NCBI RefSeq assembly: GCF_014645835.1
Contig: NZ_BMMM01000004.1
Location: 493,759-533,176, forward strand
From: Streptomyces albiflavescens
GTDB taxonomy: Bacteria > Actinomycetota > Actinomycetes > Streptomycetales > Streptomycetaceae
DNA: 39,418 nucleotides
Direction: 5' to 3'
Shown here one piece after another: positions 8,148 to 17,100 of this stretch. Each line of letters begins with the position of its first letter. Within the stretch, counting starts at the first letter, position 1. The notes beneath the pieces were generated by a model. The model searched no databases. It was not told where the DNA came from and was given only the letters and a program-made list of their open reading frames with translations. The translations under genes and the position numbers were made by a program.

Positions 8148-8624
8148 CTACAGCGCCTTGGCGTAGCACAGGCTCAGTTCGTGGAAGCGGTAGTGGCCGA
8201 ACTTGGCGCAGGGCTCGTAGTCGCTCGACGTGTAGAGGGCGACCGCCTCGGGCTGCTGGGAGCCGGTTTCCAGCACCATGCGGGTGCGGCCGGCCGCGCG
8301 GGCGTCGGACTCGAGGGCGGCCAGGATGCGGCGGGCGAGGCCGAGACCGCGGGCCTCGGGAATCACATACATGCGCTTGAGCTCGGCGTCGCCGTCCGAG
8401 TAGCCCTCGTCGTTCTCGTCCTGGGTGCGCCAGCCGCCGGTGGCCATCGGGCGGTCCCGCTCGTCGTACGCGATCAGGTAGAGCCCGAACGGCGGGGCGA
8501 ACATCGACGCGTCGAGGGGGGTGGCGTCGCCCTCGTCCCCGTAGCGCTCGGCGTATTCGGCCTGCACCTGGTCGTTGAGCTTGACGGCGTCGGGATGGTC
8601 GAAGGGGACCGGGCGGATATTCAT
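8148..8624 (-). CDS. GNAT family N-acetyltransferase
   Basis: Predicted 158-aa acetyltransferase of unknown substrate. It has MNIRPVPFDHPDAVKLNDQ at the N-terminus, ELKRMYVIPEARGLGLARRIL at about residues 87-107 with the acetyl-CoA-binding R-G-L-G-L-A loop, and a C-terminal VALYTSSDYEPCAKFGHY segment typical of the fold's last strands. ATG 8622-8624 is chosen; the frame runs a little further upstream (MHGCTVSR), but GTAAG before this ATG is the better ribosome site. It converges on the small mobile element and diverges from the exonuclease III gene. Confidence 0.85.
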   Translation of the reverse strand: MNIRPVPFDHPDAVKLNDQVQAEYAERYGDEGDATPLDASMFAPPFGLYLIAYDERDRPMATGGWRTQDENDEGYSDGDAELKRMYVIPEARGLGLARRILAALESDARAAGRTRMVLETGSQQPEAVALYTSSDYEPCAKFGHYRFHELSLCYAKAL

Positions 8625-8773
8625 GCGACTTACCGTACATCCATGCATTCAGTGGGTGGTACCCATCGGGTTCGGATCGGCCGTACCGATTAAGTATCGT
8701 GCCCGGGTGCTGACTGTGGCCTCGGACTCGGTGTCCGGTCGGTCGCGCCGACTATGACGCCGGGGAGAGTGCT

Positions 8774-9577
8774 TTGCTGACAGTGACCTCTGTGAATGTG
8801 AACGGACTCCGGGCCGCCGCGAAGAAGGGCTTCGTGGAGTGGCTCGCGGGGACCTCCGCGGACGTGCTGTGCCTTCAGGAGGTGCGGGCCGAGCCCCAGC
8901 AGCTGCCGGAGGAGGTTCTCGAGCCGGCGGGGTGGCATGTCGTGCACGCTCCCGCCGCCGCCAAGGGGCGCGCCGGTGTGTCCCTTTACACACGGCGTGA
9001 GCCGGATCGTGTGCGGGTCGGGTTCGGGTCCGAGGAGTTCGACTCCAGTGGGCGCTACGTCGAGACCGACCTGCCCGGTGTCACCGTCGCCAGCCTCTAT
9101 CTGCCCTCCGGTGAGGTCGGTACCGAGCGGCAGGACGAGAAGGTCCGGTTCATGGGGGAGTTCCTTGAGTATCTGAAGGCGCTGCGGGTGCGGGCCGCCG
9201 CTGATGGGCGCGAGGTGCTCGTGTGCGGTGACTGGAACATCGCCCACCAGGAGGCCGACCTCAAGAACTGGCGCGGCAACAGGAAGAACTCCGGCTTCCT
9301 GCCCGAGGAGCGGGCGTGGATGGGTCAGGTCTTCGACGCGGGTGACGGCGGATACGTCGATGTCGTGCGCGCGCTGCACCCGGACGTCGAAGGGCCGTAC
9401 TCGTGGTGGTCCTACCGCGGCCGGGCCTTCGACAACGACACCGGCTGGCGCATCGACTACCAGGTCGCCACGCCGGGGCTCGCTGGCAAGGCGGTCAAGG
9501 GGTTCGTGGAGCGCGCGGCCACGCACGGGGAGCGCTGGTCCGACCATGCGCCCGTGACCGTGGTCTACGACCTCTGA
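8774..9577 (+). CDS. xth: exodeoxyribonuclease III (AP endonuclease)
   Basis: Mg-dependent exonuclease/apurinic endonuclease of base excision repair. At 267 aa it is the usual length. Catalytic motifs are visible: TVTSVNVNGLRAA (Asn), CLQEVRAEPQQLP (metal-binding Glu), SLYLPSGEV, VCGDWNIAHQEADLKN (Asp/Asn pair), a WRIDYQVATPGLA segment and the final GERWSDHAPVTV (Ser-Asp-His). The TTG at 8774 follows GGGGAGAG with suitable spacing, and starting there gives the expected MLTVTSVNVNG. The gene's last 13 bases overlap the 3' end of the convergent merR-like gene. Confidence 0.93.
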   Translation: MLTVTSVNVNGLRAAAKKGFVEWLAGTSADVLCLQEVRAEPQQLPEEVLEPAGWHVVHAPAAAKGRAGVSLYTRREPDRVRVGFGSEEFDSSGRYVETDLPGVTVASLYLPSGEVGTERQDEKVRFMGEFLEYLKALRVRAAADGREVLVCGDWNIAHQEADLKNWRGNRKNSGFLPEERAWMGQVFDAGDGGYVDVVRALHPDVEGPYSWWSYRGRAFDNDTGWRIDYQVATPGLAGKAVKGFVERAATHGERWSDHAPVTVVYDL

Positions 9578-10215
9578 TCCCGTAGTCGCCGGTCCAGCGC
9601 CATCGACAGCTCCGCCTCCACCACGCTCTTCGCCAGCGGGCGCAGGCGCTGGAGGTCCGCGGCCGTGCGGTCCTCGGTGAGGACGAGGGTGGTGAAGAGC
9701 TCGGCGAGCGCGTCGGCGTGATCGCGTACGCGCCGGGCGGCCGTCAGGACGTCCGCGAGCGGGATGCCCTCGCGGACCAGGGCCGCCGAGACGTCGAGCA
9801 GGCGGCGGCTGATGTGGACGATCTCGACGCCGTCGGTTCCGAGATAGCCGAGGTCGAGCGCGGCGGCGAGGTTCTCCGGGGTCGCCTGGCCCGCGAAGAC
9901 GTCGGCCAGTTCCTCGGGGGAGATGCGGACCGGGGTCTCCTCGGTGGGCTCGCCGAGGCCCAGCAGCTCGCCCACGTCGCGCCCGTGGTCGAAGGCCTCG
10001 GCCAGCTCGGCGATGCCGTTCAGGGTGTGGCCGCGTTCGAGCAGTGCCGAGATCGTGCGCAGCCGGGCCAGGTGTGTGTCGTCGTACCAGGCGATACGGC
10101 CCTCTCGGCGGGGCGGTGGTATGAGCTTGCGCTCCCGGTAGAAGCGCAGGGTGCGCACGGTGATGCCGGCCTCCTTGGCCAGCTCCTCCATCCGGTACTC
10201 ACGCTTCTCCGCCAC
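9565..10215 (-). CDS. MerR family transcriptional regulator
   Basis: Predicted 216-aa DNA-binding regulator. The N-terminal 75 residues form a MerR helix-turn-helix and wing: YRMEELAKEAGITVRTLRFYRERKLIPPP, then RIAWYDDTHLARLRTISALLERGHTLNGI. The C-terminal 130 residues are helical, rich in Leu and Ala, and contain no cysteine, so a metal or redox signal is unlikely and a hydrophobic ligand more plausible (inference). It is transcribed away from the monooxygenase-hydrolase-SDR operon, the usual layout for a MerR regulator and its target. The shared 130-bp region contains a perfect 18-bp palindrome. Its 3' end overlaps exonuclease III by 13 bp. Confidence 0.88.
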   Translation of the reverse strand: MAEKREYRMEELAKEAGITVRTLRFYRERKLIPPPRREGRIAWYDDTHLARLRTISALLERGHTLNGIAELAEAFDHGRDVGELLGLGEPTEETPVRISPEELADVFAGQATPENLAAALDLGYLGTDGVEIVHISRRLLDVSAALVREGIPLADVLTAARRVRDHADALAELFTTLVLTEDRTAADLQRLRPLAKSVVEAELSMALDRRLRDQRS

Positions 10216-10300
10216 GTGCGCACCCTACGTCGTACCCCCGGTAACTTTCCCGGTCGCGACCCCTACCCATCAGTACGCGGCTGCTCTACTCTCCCCATTG

Positions 10301-10318
10301 CGCCAGTGTTCACTGGCG
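10301..10318. promoter_or_regulatory. perfect 18-bp palindrome, candidate operator of the monooxygenase operon
   Basis: CGCCAGTG-TT-CACTGGCG lies 27 bp before the monooxygenase ATG, in the divergent region shared with merR. TTGCGC at 10299-10304 could be a -35 element with the dyad in the spacer, as in MerR-controlled promoters, but the matching -10 is weak (TTGTGT at 10322-10327). Binding by the adjacent MerR is inference; a TetR-type protein could also use such a site. Confidence 0.6.
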
Positions 10319-10345
10319 GGGTTGTGTGGCTAGGGAGGCGTCGGG

Positions 10346-11896
10346 ATGACCCAGCACGAGCATGTACGGGTGGCGGTGATCGGGTCCGGGTTCGGCGGTC
10401 TGGGTGCTGCCGTGCGGCTGCGCCGCGAAGGGGTCACCGACTTCGTCGTCCTGGAGCGGGCCGACAGCGTGGGCGGCACCTGGCGGGACAACAGCTACCC
10501 CGGGTGCGCCTGCGACGTGCCGTCCCACCTGTACTCGTTCTCGTTCGCGCCCAACCCCGACTGGCCGCGCACCTTCTCCGGGCAGGAGCACATCCGCGCG
10601 TATCTGGAGCATGTGGCGGACGTCTTCCGGCTGCGGTCGCATCTGCGCTTCAACACCGAAGTGAAGATGATGACCTGGGACGCGGAGAAGCTGCGCTGGG
10701 GGATCGAGACCAGTAGCGGTTTCCTCACGGCGGATGTCGTCGTCTCCGCCACCGGGCCGCTCTCCGACCCCAAGCTCCCGGACGTCCCGGGGATCGACAC
10801 CTTCCCCGGCAAGGTCTTCCATTCGGCCCGCTGGGACCACGACTACGACCTGCGCGGCAAGCGCGTCGCCATGATCGGCACGGGGGCGTCGGCCATCCAG
10901 ATCGTGCCGTCCATCCAGCCGGAGGTCGCCTCGCTCACCCTCTTCCAGCGCACTCCGCCCTGGGTGGTGCCGCGCGTCGACCGGGCCATCAGTGGCGCCG
11001 AGCGCTGGATCCATCGCCAACTGCCCTTCACCACGCAGGCCCGACGCGGACTTCTGTGGGGCATCCGGGAGTTGCAGGTCCAGGCGTTCACCAAGCGGCC
11101 CAACGAACTCGGCATGGTGGAGCGGTTGGCCAAGCGGAACATCGCCCGCGCCGTCAAGGATCCGGAGCTTCGCAGGAAGCTGACTCCCGACTACCGGATC
11201 GGCTGCAAGCGGATCCTGCTGTCCAACGCGTACTACCCGGCGCTCACGCAGCCGAATGTGGACGTGGTGGCCTCCGGGCTCGCCGAGATCGACGGCTCCA
11301 CCCTCGTCGCCGCCGACGGCACCACCACCGAGGTCGACGTGATCATCTTCGGTACGGGCTTCCACGTCACCGACATGCCGATCGCGGAACGGGTCGTCGG
11401 GGCGGAGGGCAAGTTGCTCGGCGACGTGTGGCGGACCGGTATGAAGTCCCTGCGCGGCGCCACCGCGCCCGGCTTCCCCAACTGGATGACGATCATCGGG
11501 CCCAACACCGGCCTCGGGAACTCGTCGATGATCCTGATGATCGAGTCCCAGCTGAACTACATGGCCGACTTCGTACGGCAGTTGGACGTGCTCGGAGGGC
11601 GCGCGGCCCTCGACGCGCGCCCCAGCGCCGTGAACGCCTGGAATCACAAGGTCCAGGAGCGGATGAAGCGCACGGTGTGGAACACCGGCGGCTGCACCAG
11701 CTGGTACCTCGACGCCAACGGCGTGAACACCACCATCTGGCCGGGCACGACGAGCGAGTTCCGCACGGCCACGCGACGCGTGGACCTGGGGGAGTACGAG
11801 GTCGTGCGGGCGCCGAAGGCACCGGCCGCCGACGGCACCCCCGTCAAGGCCCCGACCAAGTCCCGTACCAAGAAGAAGATGGAGGCAGAAGCGTGA
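10346..11896 (+). CDS. flavin-containing Baeyer-Villiger-type monooxygenase
   Basis: Predicted FAD/NADPH monooxygenase of 516 aa that turns ketones into esters (or oxidises heteroatoms). It has an N-terminal FAD motif, VAVIGSGFGG (residues 9-18), ERADSVGGTWRDNSYPGCACD, the Baeyer-Villiger fingerprint FPGKVFHSARWD at 153-164 (F-x-G-x3-H-x3-W-D) and a second dinucleotide motif, MIGTGASAIQ, from about 176. Later landmarks are FQRTPPWVVPR and the IIFGTGFHVTD segment. The C-terminus is Lys-rich. It is the first gene of a tightly overlapped operon: its TGA overlaps the GTG of the hydrolase. The order monooxygenase, hydrolase, SDR recalls mycobacterial mymA-lipR-sadH. The substrate is unknown. Confidence 0.9.
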   Translation: MTQHEHVRVAVIGSGFGGLGAAVRLRREGVTDFVVLERADSVGGTWRDNSYPGCACDVPSHLYSFSFAPNPDWPRTFSGQEHIRAYLEHVADVFRLRSHLRFNTEVKMMTWDAEKLRWGIETSSGFLTADVVVSATGPLSDPKLPDVPGIDTFPGKVFHSARWDHDYDLRGKRVAMIGTGASAIQIVPSIQPEVASLTLFQRTPPWVVPRVDRAISGAERWIHRQLPFTTQARRGLLWGIRELQVQAFTKRPNELGMVERLAKRNIARAVKDPELRRKLTPDYRIGCKRILLSNAYYPALTQPNVDVVASGLAEIDGSTLVAADGTTTEVDVIIFGTGFHVTDMPIAERVVGAEGKLLGDVWRTGMKSLRGATAPGFPNWMTIIGPNTGLGNSSMILMIESQLNYMADFVRQLDVLGGRAALDARPSAVNAWNHKVQERMKRTVWNTGGCTSWYLDANGVNTTIWPGTTSEFRTATRRVDLGEYEVVRAPKAPAADGTPVKAPTKSRTKKKMEAEA

Positions 11897-12831
11897 GCCG
11901 ACTGATGCATGTGGCGCACGGGGTGTACGCGCCGCCCGCGCCCGCGCGCGAACTGACCGCCGTCTCCGCCGACGGCGCGCGACTGCACGTCGAGGTGCAC
12001 GGACCCGAGAGCGCGCCCGCGATCGTCCTCGCGCACGGCTGGACCTGCTCGACCGCCTTCTGGGCGGCGCAGATACGGGACCTCGCCGCCGACCACCGGG
12101 TCATCGCTTACGACCAGCGCGGGCACGGGCGCAGCCCCGCGAGCGCCAGCTGCGGCACGGAGGCCCTCGCCGACGATCTGGAGGCCGTGCTCGCGGCCAC
12201 GCTCTCGCCCGGCGAGAAGGCCGTGCTCGTGGGGCACTCCATGGGCGGGATGACGCTCATGGCGGCCTCGGCCCGGGCACGCTTCCGGGAGCACGCGGCG
12301 GCCGCGCTGCTGTGCAGCACGGGGAGCTCGCGGTTGGTCGCTCAGGCGCGCGTGGTGCCGATGCGCGCCGGACGGCTGCGGACCCGCATCACCAAGTCCG
12401 TCCTCGGCTCGCGCGCACCGCTCGGACCGGTCACGCCGCTCGCCAGGCGGATCCTCAAGTACGCGACGATGGGCCCCGGTTCGTCACCCGGCATGGTCGA
12501 GGCGTGCGCGCGGATCGTGCACGCCTGTCCGCGCAAGGTGCGGCACGCGTGGTCGGTCGTCCTCGAACTGCTCGATCTCGACCACGGCGTACGGGAGTTG
12601 CGGGTGCCGACGGCGGTCGTCGTCGGGACGGCGGACCGGTTGACGCCGGTCGTGCACGCGCGCGGGCTGGTCGCCGCGCTGCCGAACTGCGTCGGGATCA
12701 CCGAGTTGCCGGGGCTCGGACACATGACACCGGTGGAGGCGCCGGAGTTGGTGACCTCGCGCATACGCGAACTCGTCACCACGTACGCCTCGGCAGCATC
12801 GGAAGCCGTAGAGATCAAGGAGGGCGCATGA
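11893..12831 (+). CDS. alpha/beta hydrolase (LipR-like esterase)
   Basis: Predicted 312-aa serine esterase. Motifs: oxyanion segment AIVLAHGWTCS, YDQRGHGRSP, the nucleophile elbow GHSMGG with Ser at about residue 116, the acid region VVVGTADRLTPV and the catalytic His in LGHMTPVEAPE. GTG 11893 is chosen because it forms a GTGA overlap with the upstream stop and follows GGAGG by seven bases; the frame is open for a long way upstream but only as a shadow of the monooxygenase. In the proposed pathway it would cleave the ester produced by the monooxygenase. It ends in an ATGA overlap with the SDR gene. Confidence 0.88.
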   Translation: MSRLMHVAHGVYAPPAPARELTAVSADGARLHVEVHGPESAPAIVLAHGWTCSTAFWAAQIRDLAADHRVIAYDQRGHGRSPASASCGTEALADDLEAVLAATLSPGEKAVLVGHSMGGMTLMAASARARFREHAAAALLCSTGSSRLVAQARVVPMRAGRLRTRITKSVLGSRAPLGPVTPLARRILKYATMGPGSSPGMVEACARIVHACPRKVRHAWSVVLELLDLDHGVRELRVPTAVVVGTADRLTPVVHARGLVAALPNCVGITELPGLGHMTPVEAPELVTSRIRELVTTYASAASEAVEIKEGA

Positions 12832-13712
12832 GCAGGGTGAGCCTGGAAGGACAGGTCGCGGTCGTCACGGGCGCGGCGCGGGGCGTCGGCGAACTCCTCG
12901 CCCGCAAGCTCTCCGCGCGCGGCGCCAAGGTCGCGCTCGTCGGCCTGGAGGCGGACGCGCTCAAGCAGGTCTCGGAACGGCTGCACAGCGACAGCGACCA
13001 CTGGTACGCCGACGTCACCGACCACGAGGCGATGGCGCGGGTCGCCGAGGAGGTCAAGCAGCGGTTCGGGAAGGTCGACATCGTCGTCGCCAACGCGGGG
13101 GTGGCCAGTGGCGGGCCCTTCGTGGACTCGGATCCGGTCGCCTGGCGGCGCGTCATCGAGGTCAATCTGATCGGTTCGGCGGTCACGGCGCGGGCGTTCC
13201 TGCCGGTGCTGATGGAGAGCCGGGGGTATCTGCTGCAGATCGCCTCGCTCGCCGCCATCACTCCCGCGCCGATGATGACCGCGTACTGCGCGTCCAAGTC
13301 GGGCGTGGAGGCGTACGCGCACAGCCTGCGCGCCGAGGTCGGCTACAAGGGCGTGCGCGTCGGGGTCGGTTATCTGTCGTGGACCGACACGGACATGGTG
13401 CGCGGCGCCGACCAGGACGAGGTGATGCGCGAACTGCGGCAGCGGCTGCCGTGGCCGTCCAACAAGACGTATCCGCTGGGTCCCGCGGTGGACCGGATCG
13501 TCGCCGGGATCGAGCGGCGGTCGAGTCATGTGTACGCGCAGTGGTGGCTGCGGGGCATGCAGGGCGTGCGCGGGTATCTGCCCGCGATCATCGGAGCGGT
13601 CGGGCAGCGCGAGATGCGGCGGTTCGAGCCGCGGCTCGCGCGTGTGCGTACGGGGCTGGTCGGGGCCGGTGGGGCCGCCGACGAGCAGCAGCGACAGGGC
13701 ACTTCACCTTGA
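12828..13712 (+). CDS. short-chain dehydrogenase/reductase (SadH-like)
   Basis: Predicted NAD(P)-dependent alcohol dehydrogenase of 294 aa. It has the Rossmann glycine motif VTGAARGVGE, VANAGVASGG (N-x-A-G), the catalytic Ser in LLQIASLAA and the Tyr/Lys pair YCASK. The C-terminal 60 residues, beyond the usual SDR core, are Arg-rich with VYAQWWLRGMQGVRGYLPAII and may touch the membrane. ATG 12828 overlaps the hydrolase stop. It is the third gene of the operon and would interconvert a secondary alcohol with the ketone substrate of the monooxygenase (inference from the operon). Confidence 0.9.
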   Translation: MSRVSLEGQVAVVTGAARGVGELLARKLSARGAKVALVGLEADALKQVSERLHSDSDHWYADVTDHEAMARVAEEVKQRFGKVDIVVANAGVASGGPFVDSDPVAWRRVIEVNLIGSAVTARAFLPVLMESRGYLLQIASLAAITPAPMMTAYCASKSGVEAYAHSLRAEVGYKGVRVGVGYLSWTDTDMVRGADQDEVMRELRQRLPWPSNKTYPLGPAVDRIVAGIERRSSHVYAQWWLRGMQGVRGYLPAIIGAVGQREMRRFEPRLARVRTGLVGAGGAADEQQRQGTSP

Positions 13713-13821
13713 GTTATGCGCCGTGTCTCACCGTGCGTCACTGATCGAAATGCGTGCTTTGTGCCCCCGTGTCAGTCTGGTCGAGGCCCAATCCCCTCAC
13801 CCACTACGGGAGTGAAACCTC

Positions 13822-14040
13822 ATGGGCATGAAGGACAAGTACCAGGACAAGGCCGAGCAGATGAAGCAGCAGGCCAAGAAGAAGATGGGCGACGCGAAGG
13901 AAGGGACGCGGGAGCGTTCCCCCCAGCACCAGCCCTCGCAGAACCAGCGCTCGCAGAGCCAGCGTTCGCAGAACCCGCGCGAGGACGAGCGCCTTCAGCA
14001 GGAGGCCCAGGAGCGCTTCGACCAGGACTACGACGCCTGA
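13822..14040 (+). CDS. small hydrophilic protein (CsbD/antitoxin-like), function unknown
   Basis: 72-aa, very hydrophilic, Lys/Gln-rich protein. It starts MGMKDKYQDKAEQMKQQAKK, resembling the amphipathic helix of CsbD-type stress proteins and of the MT0933-like antitoxin group, and ends EDERLQQEAQERFDQDYDA. The middle has short repeats (PSQNQ, RSQSQ, RSQNP) encoded by imperfect 15-bp repeats at about 13930-13978. No toxin gene is next to it. The ATG at 13822 is preceded by GGGAG nine bases upstream. A strong hairpin follows. No function can be assigned with confidence. Confidence 0.7.
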   Translation: MGMKDKYQDKAEQMKQQAKKKMGDAKEGTRERSPQHQPSQNQRSQSQRSQNPREDERLQQEAQERFDQDYDA

Positions 14041-14074
14041 TCATTGCGCCTAGCTGCGCCGGCTTTGCCCGGAT

Positions 14075-14100
14075 GGGGTGCCCCTTTCAAGGGGCACCCC
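14075..14100. terminator. intrinsic terminator between convergent genes
   Basis: GGGGTGCCCCTT-TC-AAGGGGCACCCC is a perfect 12-bp inverted repeat, 35 bp after the small protein and 100 bp after the Tricorn stop. It can act on both strands. Confidence 0.85.
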
Positions 14101-14199
14101 GTTCCTGCGTTGCCATCTCCGCCAGCACAGGCGGCACATGGCATGGGGACAGCCGGGCAGCACTCGCTGGTTCGGCGGCTCAGCCCGGAGCTCGGCGGC

Positions 14200-17100
14200 T
14201 CAGGCCGGCGGGCGCGGTGGCAGTTTCGGCCTCGTCCCGTCCGGGACCTGCGAGTAGTCCGGCGGGGATGCCGCCGGGTGGATTTTCAGCAGGTCGAGGG
14301 CCAGTTGGATGGCGTCGTCGAGTTGGGCGTGGCGGCCCTCGGCCCAGTCCAGGGGAGTGCGGAGGATCTCCAGGTCCGGGATGACGCCATGGTTCTCGAT
14401 GGACCAGCCGTACGCGTCGAACCAGGCCGCGTTCATGGGGACCGTGATCACCGTGCCGTCGCCGAGGCGGTGGCGGCCGGTCATGCCGACGACGCCGCCC
14501 CAGGTGCGCTGGCCGACCACCGGGCCCAGCTTCAGCAGCTTGAACGCCGCCGTGATCATGTCGCCGTCCGACGAGGTCGCCTCGTCCGCCAGGGCGACCA
14601 CCGGACCGCGCGGCGCGTTCGACGCGTACGACACCGGCTGGGCGTTGCGTGTCAGGTCCCAGCCCAGGATCTTGCGCGTCAGCTTCTCGACGACGAGCTC
14701 GCTGATGTGGCCGCCCGCGTTGCCGCGTACGTCGACGATCAGGGCGGGCCGGGACATCTCCATGCGCAGGTCGCGGTTGAACTGGGCCCAGCCCGAGCCG
14801 CCCATGTCGGGGATGTGCAGGTACCCGCACATGCCGTGGCTCAACTCCCGTACCACTTCCCGGCGTTTGGCCACCCAGTCCTGGTAGCGCAGGGGCCGCT
14901 CGTCGATCAGCGGCACCACGGCGACCCGGCGCGGCAGGCCCTCGCCCTCCGCCGGGGTGAACGTCAGCTCCACCGTCGTACCGCCCGCCCCGGCCAGCAG
15001 GGGATACGGGCCCGTCACAGGGTTCACGGGACGGCCGTCGACGTGGGTGAGCACCGCACCCGCGCGGATCCCCGTACCGGCCAGCGGAGAGCGGGCCTTG
15101 GAGTCGGACGAGTCGCCCGGGAGGATCCGCTTGACCATCCAACTGCCGTCGCGGCGGACAAGGTTCGCGCCGAGCAGGCCCTGCAGGCGCTGGTAGTGGG
15201 CCGGGCCCTCGTTGCGGCGGGCGGCGGCGACGTACGCGTGGGACGTGCCCAGTTCGCCCAGCACTTCGCGCAGCAGGTCCGCGAACTCGTCCGGTGACGC
15301 GACCCGTTCGACCAGGGGACGGTACTGCGCGAGCACCGCGTCCCAGTCGATGCCGCACATGTGGGGTTCCCAGAAGTAGTCCCGGATGATGCGGCCCGCC
15401 TCCGCATAGGCCTGGCGCCATTCGGCGGGCGGGTCCACCTCGTGGATGACACGGCGCAGGTCGATCCAGACGGTGGAGTCGCTGTCGCCGGCCTCGGTGG
15501 AGGGGACGGCGCGCAGGTCGCCCTCGTCCACGACGACCAGCCGGGTTCCGTCGCCGCTCACCGCGAACGAGTCCAGATGCTCGACGAGTTCGGATTTCTT
15601 CGCCTTGCCGAGGTTGAAGTATTCGAGGGTCGGGCGGCCCGACAGGTCGGCCGGGTTCACGAAGGTCTCGCCCAGCGCGCCCGAGATCGGCCAGCGCAGC
15701 CAGACCAGGCCGCAGCCCGCGACCGGGTGCAGCGCCGAGTACTTGGAGGCGGTGACCGGGAAGGGGGTCACCCGGCTCTCCAGGCCTTCGAGTTCGACGG
15801 TCGCCATGCCGCTGTCGCCCGCCTCTTCCTCCATCGGGTCCAGGCCCCCGGCGACCGGACGCCCCTCGGGGTTCAGCGCGAAGGGGGAGGGGGTCGCGGA
15901 GGACAGCGGGACCAGATAGGGCCTGCAGCCGAGCGGGAAGGAAAGGTCCCCGGTGTGCACGTCGTACACCGGGTCGAAGCCGCGCCAGGACAGGAAGGCC
16001 AGATAGCGGCCGTCCCGCGTGAACACCGGGTTCTCGTCCTCGAAGCGCCCGTTGGTGACGTCGACGATCAGGCGGTCCTTTATCCGCGCCATCTTGATCT
16101 GGCGCAGGCTGCGGCCGATGCCCGGGTGCGACCACGCCAGCCACGCCCCGTCCGGCGAGAAGGCCAGATCCCTCACCGGCCCGTTGATGGACCGAATGAG
16201 TTCGGTGACCTCGCCTCCCCCGGAGGTGCCCCCGGACTCCTCGCTCGCGTCGAGCAGCAGCAGCCGTCCGTCGTGCGAGGCGATCGCGAGGCGCTCGCCC
16301 TGCGGGTCCGACACCAGCTCCTGGACGCGGCCCAGTTCGCCGGAGGCGAGCCGGCGCGGCTCGCGGTCGCCGGTGGCGCGCGGGAGGTAGGCGATCTCGA
16401 CGGCGTCCTCGCCCTCGGCGTCCGTGACGTAGGCGACCTGACCGCCCGAGCCGAGCATCTCGGGGAGCCGGATCCGTACGCCCGGGGTGTCCGTGATCGT
16501 GCGGGCGGGGCCCTCGCGGTGGGTGAGCCAGTGCAGGCTGCCGCGTACGACGACGGCGCTGGCCCGGCCCGTCTCGTCCACGGAGATGCCGTCGACGTTC
16601 TGGGTGGCCGGTACCTGGTACGGACGGCGTCCGGCGCGCGGCCCGCCCAGGCGGACGTCGAGGCGGCGCGGGATCGACTCCGGGGACAGGTCGTCGACGA
16701 TCCACAGGTCCCCCGCGCACTGGTAGACGACCCGGTTGCCGTCGCTGGAGGCGTGCCGGGCGTAGAAGGCGTCGTGGTCGGTGTGCCGGCGCAGGTCGGT
16801 GCCGTCGTACGCGCACGAGTAGAGGTTCCCGATGCCCTCGTGGTCGGAGAGGAAGGCGATGCGGCCACGGACGAACATGGGGCAGGCGAGGTGGCCCTCG
16901 AGGTCGGCGAGCAGCTGCTGACCGTGCATCCAGAGCCGGCCCGTCGCGCCGCCCCGGTACCGCTTCCAGGAGGCCGGCTCGTGCGGCGGGGTACCGGTGA
17001 GCAGCAGGGTCTTGCGCTCGCCGTCGATGTCGGCGGTGGCGATGTGCGAGACCGGGCCCCAGGGCATCTTGCCGCCCGGGTCGCCGTCGGTGGGGACCTT

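Noticed and set aside
13822..14040. The small protein as the antitoxin of a toxin-antitoxin pair.
   Set aside because: No small partner gene is adjacent; the neighbours are an SDR gene and the convergent Tricorn gene.
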